From Flavobacterium sp. MC2016-06 (GTDB lineage Bacteria; Bacteroidota; Bacteroidia; Flavobacteriales; Flavobacteriaceae), in NCBI RefSeq assembly GCF_009711165.2, contig NZ_WMID02000007.1:124001-188000 (forward strand): DNA of 64,000 bases. Reading direction: 5' to 3'. The notes beneath the pieces were generated by a model, which saw only the letters and a list, made by a program, of their open reading frames with translations, was not told where the DNA came from and ran no database searches. Both the position numbers and the translations under genes were made by a program. Below, piece after piece: positions 9,801-17,992 of this stretch; position 1 is the first letter of the stretch; every line of letters starts with the position of its first letter.

Positions 9801-10736
9801 ATGAAAAAAATAATACTTTTTATAACGTTTCTCTTTTATATACTTCCTGCCGCAGCGCAGCAAGATCCAGAGTATACACATTATATGTATAATATGAGTA
9901 TTGTAAATCCTGCTTACGCAACGGGAGTTCCTGCCATGATGAATTTTGGACTATTATACAGAACACAGTGGGTTGGCGCAGTTGGAGCTCCAAAAACATA
10001 TTCATTTTTTGGACATAGCGCCTTGAGCGATAAAGTTGAAGTTGGACTGTCATTACAATCAGATGATATTGGGGACGGTGCTAAAAAAGAAAATAATTTC
10101 TACGCAGATTTTGCCTACGTACTTAATTTAGGCGGTAAAAATAAACTTTCGTTAGGATTAAAAGGAGGCTTTTCATCTATACAAACCAATTTTAATGGAT
10201 TCGTTTTACAAAGCGGAAATGCAGCGTCAGATTTAGCCTTTGCTCAAGATGTTAATGTGAGTAAACCTAATATTGGAGTAGGAGCCTATTATTTTAGAGA
10301 TAATTTTTATGTCGGATTATCAGCTCCAAATTTATTAAAGACAAAACATATTGAAGAAACGTCTGGTATAAATGCATTCGGATCTGAAGAAATACATACT
10401 TTTTTAACTTCTGGATATGTTTTTCAGGTTAATGATATGTGGAAGGTGAAACCTGCAGCTATGGCAAAATTTGTTAAAGGAGCCCCAGTGTCGGTAGACT
10501 TGTCAGCAAATGTTTTGTACAATGAAAAATTTGAACTTGGTGCTTCTTGTAGAATTAATGATTCTATGAGTTTTTTAGCAAATATTAATGTTACACCATC
10601 GCTTAGAGTAGGTTATGCTTACGATTATACACTTTCAAATTTAGGTCAGTTTAATTCTGGAACGCACGAAATTATGTTGCTTTTTGATTTAGATTTATTA
10701 GGGAAAGGATTTGACAAATCACCTAGATTCTTTTAA
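9801..10736 (+). CDS. PorP/SprF family outer-membrane protein
   Basis: This is an outer-membrane beta-barrel of the PorP/SprF family, needed in Flavobacterium for secretion or surface attachment of partner CHU_C adhesins (SprF serves SprB). It has 311 residues and a signal peptide (ITFLFYILPAAAQQ). The family-typical opening is QDPEYTHYMYNMSIVNPAYA, followed by FGLLYRTQWVG. The alternating barrel strands and final LLFDL match the family length. It is in the middle of a three-gene operon: the adhesin gene ends 30 nt upstream and the OmpA gene starts 2 nt downstream. By context it should anchor or export that adhesin. It is one of probably several paralogs in the genome, so I give no gene symbol. 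Confidence 0.93.
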   Translation: MKKIILFITFLFYILPAAAQQDPEYTHYMYNMSIVNPAYATGVPAMMNFGLLYRTQWVGAVGAPKTYSFFGHSALSDKVEVGLSLQSDDIGDGAKKENNFYADFAYVLNLGGKNKLSLGLKGGFSSIQTNFNGFVLQSGNAASDLAFAQDVNVSKPNIGVGAYYFRDNFYVGLSAPNLLKTKHIEETSGINAFGSEEIHTFLTSGYVFQVNDMWKVKPAAMAKFVKGAPVSVDLSANVLYNEKFELGASCRINDSMSFLANINVTPSLRVGYAYDYTLSNLGQFNSGTHEIMLLFDLDLLGKGFDKSPRFF

Positions 10737-10738
10737 AA

Positions 10739-12847
10739 ATGAAAAATATGAAAAAACTACTCGTTATTATATTCGTATTTTCAATACAGTTTATAAACGC
10801 TCAAGATCAAGATTTAGTGAGGGCTAAACGATTTTTTGATAAAACGTTTTATACCCAAGCCATTACATTATATGAAAAACTAGCCGAAGAAAAACCTTCT
10901 CAAGAAGTAATAAAAAATTTGGCAGACTCTTATTATTATACCAATAATCTAGTAAAAGCACAGCGCTATTATAGGCTTTTAGTTCAAAATTATAATAAAG
11001 ATTTAGACAGAGAATATTATTTTAGATACGCACAAACTCTAAAAGCGACAGGTAGTAATGAAGAAGCAAATGCAACTTTAAAAGAATATTATGGGAAATC
11101 TCCAAATAGTGACGATGCTGTTAATTTTGAAAATGACATTAAAATTTTAGAAAATGTTTCAGCAATTGGGAAACGTTTTGATATTAAAAACTTAGCTATA
11201 AATACTCCAAACTCAGAATTTGGAGCTGTGAAATATAAAGATAATTTAGTTTTTGCTGGAGTAAAATTAAAACCAGGATGGTTTGATAAAAAGTATAAAT
11301 GGGACAATGAAACCTATTTAAATCTGGTAACAATTCCGCAGAAAAATATCAATTCAGGCGATTCTATTGTACATTATTTTGCAAAAGAATTAAAAACAGG
11401 AATGCACGAATCTAATGCTGTTTTTACAAAAGATGGTAAAACAATTTATTTTACACGAAATAATTCTAAAAACGGAAAGAAGAAAAAAAACGATCAGAAA
11501 ATTTCTAATCTTCAAATTTTTAAAGCAGAATTAGTAGACGGAAAATGGACGAATATTACGTCATTACCGTTTAATGGTCCAAATTATTCTGTAGAACATC
11601 CAGCTTTAAGTGCAGACGAAAAAGTATTGTATTTCGCATCAGACATGCCTGGAACATTAGGTTCGTTTGATATTTTCTCGGTAAATATTAATAAAGGCGC
11701 ATTTGACACGCCAAAGAATTTAGGACCAAATGTAAATACCAATAAAAGAGAGCAGTTTCCTTTTGCGTCGGCAGATAATAAGCTTTATTTCTCTTCAGAC
11801 GGGCATTTAGGATATGGATCTCTAGATGTTTTTGTTTCAGAAATTAATGGATCAGAATACTCAAAAGCGGTGAATGTTGGTTTGCCTTTAAACTCTAATT
11901 TAGATGATTTCGCATTCAATATAGATTCAAATACAAAAGAAGGATATTTTGCCTCAAACAGAGACGGAGGAAAAGGAAGTGACGATATTTATCAATTTAA
12001 AGAAATAAAAGATTTAATTGTAGAAGATTGTAAACAATACATTGCTGGAACAATTACAGATATTAATACTAATTTAGTTTTAGAAAATGCAACAGTAATA
12101 CTTCAAGATGCAGGTAAAAAAACTTTAGAAACATTTACGACTCAGGCCGATGGGAAATTTAGTTTTACAGTTACCTGCGAAAGTTCTTTTACAGTTGTAG
12201 CTTTTAAAGAAGGATATACAAATGAATCTAAAGTAGTAAATTCAGGAAAAATCAGATATGCATCAAACGATGGATCTTTGGCACTTAAATCTGTAGAAAC
12301 AATAAAAATAGAAGAACAGCTTTTGGTAGAAGAGAAAAAGAAGAAAGAAGCCTTAGATCTTATTGCTTTAAAAGAAGCAGAAGCCAAAGCTAAAAAGGAT
12401 GAACTGGTTAATGCTGAAATTAAGAAAAAAGAGAAAGTAAACGAGATTTTAAAACAAGAAAAAGATGTTGTAAAAGACAATAAAGATCGTTTGATTATCA
12501 AAACAGATCCTATTTATTTTGACTACAACATGTGGTACATTCGTAAAGAATCTAAAGTAGTTTTAGGCAGAGTAGTAGCTTTAATGAATAAATATCCCGG
12601 AATGGTAATCGAAATTGGTTCACACACCGATTCTAGAGGAAATGCTAAGTTCAACGAAAATCTTTCACAAAAAAGAGCCAATTCAACCCGAGAATTTATA
12701 ATTCAGTCTGGTATTAATGAGAAAAGAGTTACCGCTAAAGGATATGGAGAATCTGTACCAATCATAAAATGCAAAACTGATGATTCTTGTTCTGAAGAAG
12801 AACATGAATTAAACAGAAGAAGTGAATTTGTAATTAAGAATTTATAA
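10739..12847 (+). CDS. OmpA family protein with TPR and PD40 repeats
   Basis: This 702-residue outer-membrane/periplasmic protein has a PorE-like layout. It carries a signal peptide (IIFVFSIQFINAQ), TPR-like helices at about 25-115, WD40-like PD40 beta-propeller segments at about 200-420, and a carboxypeptidase-regulatory-like beta domain at about 435-510. A Lys/Glu-rich coiled segment at about 530-575 leads to a C-terminal OmpA peptidoglycan-binding domain. That domain holds IEIGSHTDSRG, NLSQKRANSTREFI and VTAKGYGE. The gene starts 2 nt after the porP/sprF-like stop, so translation is probably coupled. It likely tethers the T9SS-associated barrel and adhesin to peptidoglycan. Confidence 0.92.
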   Translation: MKNMKKLLVIIFVFSIQFINAQDQDLVRAKRFFDKTFYTQAITLYEKLAEEKPSQEVIKNLADSYYYTNNLVKAQRYYRLLVQNYNKDLDREYYFRYAQTLKATGSNEEANATLKEYYGKSPNSDDAVNFENDIKILENVSAIGKRFDIKNLAINTPNSEFGAVKYKDNLVFAGVKLKPGWFDKKYKWDNETYLNLVTIPQKNINSGDSIVHYFAKELKTGMHESNAVFTKDGKTIYFTRNNSKNGKKKKNDQKISNLQIFKAELVDGKWTNITSLPFNGPNYSVEHPALSADEKVLYFASDMPGTLGSFDIFSVNINKGAFDTPKNLGPNVNTNKREQFPFASADNKLYFSSDGHLGYGSLDVFVSEINGSEYSKAVNVGLPLNSNLDDFAFNIDSNTKEGYFASNRDGGKGSDDIYQFKEIKDLIVEDCKQYIAGTITDINTNLVLENATVILQDAGKKTLETFTTQADGKFSFTVTCESSFTVVAFKEGYTNESKVVNSGKIRYASNDGSLALKSVETIKIEEQLLVEEKKKKEALDLIALKEAEAKAKKDELVNAEIKKKEKVNEILKQEKDVVKDNKDRLIIKTDPIYFDYNMWYIRKESKVVLGRVVALMNKYPGMVIEIGSHTDSRGNAKFNENLSQKRANSTREFIIQSGINEKRVTAKGYGESVPIIKCKTDDSCSEEEHELNRRSEFVIKNL

Positions 12848-12873
12848 AATTATTTCTAAAAATAAAAAATAGT

Positions 12874-12914
12874 AAGACTTCTAAGTTAAGATTTAATTTA
12901 GAAGTCTTTTTTTT
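12874..12914 (+). terminator. Terminator of the adhesin/PorP/OmpA operon
   Basis: An 11-nt perfect inverted repeat (aagacttctaa, 12874-12884, with 12898-12908) followed by a T run, 27 nt after the OmpA-family stop codon. Confidence 0.85.
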
Positions 12915-12970
12915 AGCTCTTTTTTATTTAATTTTATAAAATAACAATCAATGAATTAAAATATTTAAAT

Positions 12971-13453
12971 ATGAGAAATCTAACCCTATCTTGTTTACTT
13001 GTAGCTTGCGTTGGCTTACAAAGCTGTAAAAATGATGAAAAGCAAAAAGAAGCCGAAGCTGCTAAAGCCGAAACTGAAAAAATTGTAAGTGCCCAATGCT
13101 ATACAGCAATATATGAAAAAGATACTATTGATTTGAAATTGAATACTTTAAAAAACGGAAAAATAACTGGAAATATGATCATGAAAGTTGCCGGTGTACC
13201 AGATAGAACTGGAGATGTCAAAGGAGAATTTCATGGAGATACGTTATTTGTAGACTACACCTTTATTAATGTGCCTAATAATAATACAACGTTTAAAAAT
13301 CCGATGGCCCTTTTAAAGAAAGACAACCAGCTTATTTTAGGAAACGGAACAATGCAGACTACAATGGGAGTTACCTATTTAGTTAAAGATCAGCCAATTG
13401 ATTTTGATAATGTAAAATACAAATTTACAGCTGCTGAGTGCGCTGAAAAATAA
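12971..13453 (+). CDS. Small lipoprotein, function unknown
   Basis: A 160-residue predicted lipoprotein. The N-terminus MRNLTLSCLLVACVGLQSC gives a lipobox ending in Cys19, followed by a Lys/Glu/Ala-rich helical linker. A beta-rich domain with no motif I recognise follows (DTIDLKLNTLKNGKITGNM, then KGEFHGDTLFVDYTF). The repeated turn pattern suggests a small lipocalin- or NlpE-like barrel, but that is only inference. It follows the operon terminator at 12874-12914, so it should have its own promoter. It converges on the DUF1573-like gene with a shared terminator. Confidence 0.8.
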   Translation: MRNLTLSCLLVACVGLQSCKNDEKQKEAEAAKAETEKIVSAQCYTAIYEKDTIDLKLNTLKNGKITGNMIMKVAGVPDRTGDVKGEFHGDTLFVDYTFINVPNNNTTFKNPMALLKKDNQLILGNGTMQTTMGVTYLVKDQPIDFDNVKYKFTAAECAEK

Positions 13454-13463
13454 AACAAATAAT

Positions 13464-13517
13464 AGGCTGATTTTTAGCCGAAAAAAAGCCGTTTCTAAAT
13501 TTTAGAAACGGCTTTTA
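13464..13517. terminator. Bidirectional terminator between convergent genes
   Basis: A 15-nt inverted repeat (about 13485-13499 with 13501-13516, core gccgtttcta) with A run left and T run right lies between the convergent lipoprotein and DUF1573-like genes. A smaller ggct/agcc hairpin at 13464-13478 precedes it. Confidence 0.85.
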
Positions 13518-13536
13518 CTATTTTTAGATTGTTTTT

Positions 13537-13917
13537 TTATAAAACTTCACCTTTAATTTTTAAGGCAACTCGACCATCAGGATAATTTACAGCATTGGTT
13601 TCAACTGTAATTGTTTTACGAATTGGTCCAGAAGCCATATTATATTTAACGTCAATTTTTCCTTTTTTGCCCGGCATAACTGCATCAGCAGGTTTTGTAA
13701 CAATTATAGAACTCACTGTAGATTCAGCACCAGTAATTAACAATGGAGCGTCTCCCGTGTTTGTAAACTCAAAGGAGCGTAAGCCATTATCACTCTTAGA
13801 AATTTTTCCATAATCAATTGTATTGTCTGAGGCTGCAAATTCAATTTTTGGGCCGTTTTGTGCTAAACCTATTGTACTAAACAATATGACTGCAATAAAA
13901 GAGGCTGCATTTTTCAT
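13537..13917 (-). CDS. DUF1573-like secreted protein
   Basis: A 126-residue exported protein with a signal peptide (AASFIAVILFSTIGLAQ). Its body matches the DUF1573 (Ig-like) pattern: NTIDYGKISKSDNG, RSFEFTNTGDAPLLI, KPADAVMPGKKGKI and IRKTITVETNA. The family is common in Bacteroidota. Members sit in the periplasm or on the surface; no biochemical role is established to my knowledge. It is a single-gene transcript ending at the bidirectional terminator, and divergent from valS. Confidence 0.88.
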   Translation of the reverse strand: MKNAASFIAVILFSTIGLAQNGPKIEFAASDNTIDYGKISKSDNGLRSFEFTNTGDAPLLITGAESTVSSIIVTKPADAVMPGKKGKIDVKYNMASGPIRKTITVETNAVNYPDGRVALKIKGEVL

Positions 13918-14007
13918 TTGAAATTATTTTTAAGTTGTAAGTAAATATACATTCTTTTAATTAACACACAAATTATTAATTCGCTTTTTATAGTGTACTT
14001 AATTATT

Positions 14008-14015
14008 TACTTTTG
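14008..14015 (+). promoter_or_regulatory. Possible Bacteroidota -7 box upstream of valS
   Basis: TACTTTTG matches the TAnnTTTG consensus, 134 nt before the valS ATG. No convincing -33 TTG is present, so this is tentative. It would imply a long untranslated leader. Confidence 0.35.
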
Positions 14016-14149
14016 CTGTCAATACAAATACAAAAATTGAACCAAAGTTTAAAAATGTATTTGATTAAACGTTTAAGTGTTTTTAAAACAAACGATTAAA
14101 CGAATTAATAGATGAATAATTAAACAAGAAATAACATATCCACTATAAA

Positions 14150-16786
14150 ATGACAATTCCTGCACAGTTTGACGCTAAAACGATCGAGAATAAATGGTAT
14201 GATTACTGGATGAAAAACAACTATTTTCATTCAGAACCAGATCATAGAACACCTTATACAATTGTAATTCCGCCACCAAACGTCACTGGAGTCTTGCACA
14301 TGGGACATATGTTGAATAATACAATTCAGGATGTTTTAATTCGTAGAGCGCGTCTTAAAGGTTTCAACGCATGCTGGGTTCCCGGAACAGATCACGCCTC
14401 TATTGCTACAGAAGCAAAAGTTGTAGCTAAATTGAAAGCAGAAGGAATCAATAAAAATGATTTAACCCGCGAAGAATTTTTGGCTCACGCTTGGGAATGG
14501 ACAGATAAATACGGTGGCGTAATCTTAGACCAGCTTAAAAAATTAGGTGCTTCCTGCGATTGGGAACGTACCAAATTTACTATGGATCCAGATATGTCTG
14601 CCTCTGTAATTCGTTCTTTTGTTGATTTGTACAACAAAGGATTAATTTACCGTGGTTATAGAATGGTAAACTGGGATCCAGAAGCAAAAACAACTTTGTC
14701 TGACGAAGAAGTAATTTACGAAGAACAACAAGGAAAATTATTTTTCTTGAAATATAAAATTGAGGGAACTGAGGAATTTTTGACCGTTGCCACAACTCGT
14801 CCTGAAACTATTTTTGGAGATACAGCAATTTGTATCAATCCAAATGATGAGCGTTTTACACATTTGAAAGGTAAAAAAGCGATCGTTCCTATTTGTGGAA
14901 GAGTAATTCCGATTATCGAAGACGAATATGTAGATGTAGAATTCGGTACAGGATGTCTAAAAGTGACACCTGCGCACGATATGAACGATAAAACGTTAGG
15001 AGAGAAACACAATCTTGAAATCATTGATATTTTTAATGAAGATGCAACTCTAAACAGCTTTGGATTACAATATCAAGGAAAAGACCGTTTTGTAGTTCGT
15101 ACCGAAATTGCAAAAGAATTAGAAGAAATTGGAGCTTTGGCTAAAACCGAAATCCACTTAAATAAAGTTGGAACTTCTGAAAGAACAAAAGCGGTAATCG
15201 AGCCAAGATTATCAGACCAATGGTTCTTGAAAATGGAAGATTTAGTAAAACCGGCAATAAAATCTGTTTTGGTTGATGGCGATATTAAATTACACCCAAA
15301 ACGTTTCGAAAACACTTACGCGCATTGGTTAAACAATATTCGTGATTGGAATATTTCTCGTCAATTATGGTGGGGACAACAAATTCCTGCTTATTATTAT
15401 GGTGATGGAAAAGAAGATTTTGTAGTTGCAGAAAACATCGAAGATGCATTAAAATTAGCACAAGATAAAACCAACAACCAACAACTAACAACTGACAACC
15501 TTAAACAAGACGTTGATGCTTTAGATACTTGGTTTTCTTCTTGGCTTTGGCCGATGTCGGTTTTTGGTGGAATTATGGATCCGGAAAGTGAAGATTTTAA
15601 ATATTATTATCCTACGAATGATTTAGTAACTGGTCCGGATATTTTATTTTTCTGGGTTGCGAGAATGATCATTGCAGGTTACGAATATGCGGGTGAAAAA
15701 CCATTTACAAATGTATATTTGACAGGTTTAGTACGCGATAAACAACGTCGTAAAATGTCTAAATCATTAGGAAATTCTCCTGATCCTTTAGATTTAATCG
15801 AAAAATTCGGTGCCGATGGAGTTCGTGTAGGATTGCTATTAAGCGCTTCTGCAGGAAACGATATTATGTTTGATGAAGAATTATGTCTTCAAGGAAAATC
15901 GTTTACCAATAAAATTTGGAATGCACTGAAATTGATAAAAGGATGGGAAGTTTCAGAAACAATTCCGCAGCCGGAATCATCAAAAGTAGCCATCGAATGG
16001 TTTGAGGCTAAGTTCCAGCAAACATTGGTAGACATTGAAGATAATTTTGAGAAATACAGAATTTCAGATTCATTAATGGCTATTTATAAATTGGTTTGGG
16101 ATGATTTCTGTTCTTTATTCCTTGAAATGATTAAACCAGCGTATCAACAGCCAGTTGACAAAAAGACATTTGATAAAGCCATTGAAGTATTAGAAGACAA
16201 TCTAAAATTACTTCATCCGTTTATGCCATTCTTAACAGAAGAAATTTGGCACATAATCGCTGAGAGAAATACTGATGAAGCTTTAATAGTTTCTACTTGG
16301 CCAGAATTAAAATCTTTTGATGCTAAATTAATTGCTGATTTTGAAAATTCAATTGAAGTAGTTTCTGGAATCAGAACGATTCGTAAAGACAAGAATATTG
16401 CAATGAAAGACAGTATTGAATTGAAAGCCATTAACAGCGAAAAATTCTCTACTCATTTTGATTCAGTAATAACAAAATTAGGAAATCTTTCCGCTTTCGA
16501 ATATGTTTCTGAAAAAGTAGATGGAGCGTTATCTTTCCGTGTAAAATCAAACGAATATTTTATTCCAATTTCAGGAGGAAATATTGATGTTGAAGCGGAA
16601 ATTACAAAATTAACAGCGGAATTAGTTTATACGCAAGGTTTCTTGAAATCTGTTCAATCAAAACTGGCAAATGAAAAATTTGTTGCCGGAGCACCAGAAA
16701 AAGTGCTGGCAAACGAAAGACAGAAAGAAGCCGATGCTTTAGCCAAAATTGCAACAATCGAGCAGAGTTTGGCTGGTTTGAAATAA
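14150..16786 (+). CDS. valS: Valyl-tRNA synthetase
   Basis: A class I synthetase charging tRNA-Val, 878 residues, normal for the family. Signatures are the HIGH motif as HMGH at 50-53 (NVTGVLHMGHMLNN) and KMSKS near residue 537 (RRKMSKSLGNSPDPLDLI). The editing (CP1) domain contains TTRPETIFGDTAI, and a C-terminal coiled coil carries the last 70 residues. A short Asn/Gln/Thr-rich stretch (TNNQQLTTDNLKQ, about 442-454, DNA 15470-15510) sits before the DTWFSSWLWP block. It looks like a low-complexity insertion without harm to the frame. It is transcribed alone and followed by a strong terminator. Confidence 0.97.
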   Translation: MTIPAQFDAKTIENKWYDYWMKNNYFHSEPDHRTPYTIVIPPPNVTGVLHMGHMLNNTIQDVLIRRARLKGFNACWVPGTDHASIATEAKVVAKLKAEGINKNDLTREEFLAHAWEWTDKYGGVILDQLKKLGASCDWERTKFTMDPDMSASVIRSFVDLYNKGLIYRGYRMVNWDPEAKTTLSDEEVIYEEQQGKLFFLKYKIEGTEEFLTVATTRPETIFGDTAICINPNDERFTHLKGKKAIVPICGRVIPIIEDEYVDVEFGTGCLKVTPAHDMNDKTLGEKHNLEIIDIFNEDATLNSFGLQYQGKDRFVVRTEIAKELEEIGALAKTEIHLNKVGTSERTKAVIEPRLSDQWFLKMEDLVKPAIKSVLVDGDIKLHPKRFENTYAHWLNNIRDWNISRQLWWGQQIPAYYYGDGKEDFVVAENIEDALKLAQDKTNNQQLTTDNLKQDVDALDTWFSSWLWPMSVFGGIMDPESEDFKYYYPTNDLVTGPDILFFWVARMIIAGYEYAGEKPFTNVYLTGLVRDKQRRKMSKSLGNSPDPLDLIEKFGADGVRVGLLLSASAGNDIMFDEELCLQGKSFTNKIWNALKLIKGWEVSETIPQPESSKVAIEWFEAKFQQTLVDIEDNFEKYRISDSLMAIYKLVWDDFCSLFLEMIKPAYQQPVDKKTFDKAIEVLEDNLKLLHPFMPFLTEEIWHIIAERNTDEALIVSTWPELKSFDAKLIADFENSIEVVSGIRTIRKDKNIAMKDSIELKAINSEKFSTHFDSVITKLGNLSAFEYVSEKVDGALSFRVKSNEYFIPISGGNIDVEAEITKLTAELVYTQGFLKSVQSKLANEKFVAGAPEKVLANERQKEADALAKIATIEQSLAGLK

Positions 16787-16812
16787 GAAAGCTAAACTTC
16801 AATATAAGAAGT

Positions 16813-16850
16813 AAACCCGACAGGTTTTTAAAACCTGTCGGGTTTTTTAT
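16813..16850 (+). terminator. Terminator of valS
   Basis: A strong hairpin, aaacccgacaggttt with aaacctgtcgggttt, followed by T residues, 27 nt after valS. A nearly identical hairpin recurs at 20294-20329. Confidence 0.9.
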
Positions 16851-16963
16851 TTGGTGTAAATCAGAAAAAAATCTTTAAAAATATATTTAATTTTTCTGTA
16901 TTCATGTATTAAAATCATATAATTTTAATACGATTTTACGCGTCATTAATTTTCTCTTCATCA

Positions 16964-17992
16964 ATGAAAAAAATCCTCCTTTTAGTATTTGTATTGTGTC
17001 TTTTTTCATCATGTTCAAATAAAATTGAAAATGTAGAAAAGTCTTTTTATTATTGGAAAAGTAACAATTGGAGCCTTTCTGAAAAAGAAGTCTCGGCTGT
17101 TAAAGATTTAAAAATAAAGAAGATGTATATCAAATTTTTTGAGATAGATCATAACGAAGCGTACGGAGATTTCCCGATATCAAAAACTACTTTACGACTT
17201 TATAATCAAGATAGTTTAATAATTGTGCCAACTGTTTATATAAAAAATGAAGTTTTTAAAATTGATAATAAAAAAGCATTAGACACATTGGCTGACAATA
17301 TTAATTTTTTAATTAATAAATATACAAAAGATCGGTTTGAAAGAAATAAGCCAGTTACAGAGTTTCAAATGGATTGCGATTGGACATTAAAAACAAAAGA
17401 TAATTATTTTTACTTTTTAAAGAAACTAAAAGAAGTCTCTAAAAAAGAAATCAGCTGTACATTAAGGCTTTATCCGTATAAATATCCTGATAAAATGGGA
17501 ATTCCGCCCGTAGATAAAGCAACATTAATGTGTTATAATTTAATAAATCCATTAGAGAATCATTCTAAAAACTCCATTTTAGATGTTGATGAATTAGGAC
17601 TTTATCTCAACACAAAAAGAAAATATCCATTGCATCTGGATGTTGCGCTGCCCATTTATTCCTGGATGCAGGTGTATCAAAACAATCAATTTGTTAAAGT
17701 TATTTATAACGGACATAAAGATATTGCAAAATCATTAAAAGAAATAAAACCAATGTGGTATGAAGTTAAAAAAGATACTGTGGTAGATGATTTTTATTTA
17801 AGAATAGGAGATAAAATTAAATACGAAAAATTAACTCCCGAAAAGATTGATAAAGCCATTGAAGTAATTAAAAAAAATGTGGTTTTTGATGCCAATACAA
17901 CCGTTACCTTATTCCACTTAGACGAAGAACAATTAAGCAATTACAGTGATGAAGCACTTTCTGGTTTTTACAGCAATTTTTTTAGTAAGTAA
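16964..17992 (+). CDS. Lipoprotein, function unknown
   Basis: A 342-residue predicted lipoprotein. The signal peptide is MKKILLLVFVLCLFSSC with the lipobox Cys17. The body alternates beta strands and helices (IKKMYIKFFEIDHNE, TEFQMDCDWT, ISCTLRLYPYKYP, MCYNLINP, LHLDVALPIYSWM), which suggests a TIM-barrel-like fold such as those of glycoside-hydrolase-related proteins. I cannot name a family and see no certain catalytic pair. It overlaps the next gene by 44 nt, so the two probably form an operon and may work together at the envelope. Confidence 0.82.
   Translation: MKKILLLVFVLCLFSSCSNKIENVEKSFYYWKSNNWSLSEKEVSAVKDLKIKKMYIKFFEIDHNEAYGDFPISKTTLRLYNQDSLIIVPTVYIKNEVFKIDNKKALDTLADNINFLINKYTKDRFERNKPVTEFQMDCDWTLKTKDNYFYFLKKLKEVSKKEISCTLRLYPYKYPDKMGIPPVDKATLMCYNLINPLENHSKNSILDVDELGLYLNTKRKYPLHLDVALPIYSWMQVYQNNQFVKVIYNGHKDIAKSLKEIKPMWYEVKKDTVVDDFYLRIGDKIKYEKLTPEKIDKAIEVIKKNVVFDANTTVTLFHLDEEQLSNYSDEALSGFYSNFFSK

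Noticed and set aside
12142..12501. 119-residue minus-strand frame rich in Ser/Phe
   Set aside because: It is the antisense shadow of the Lys/Glu-rich segment in the OmpA/PD40 protein.
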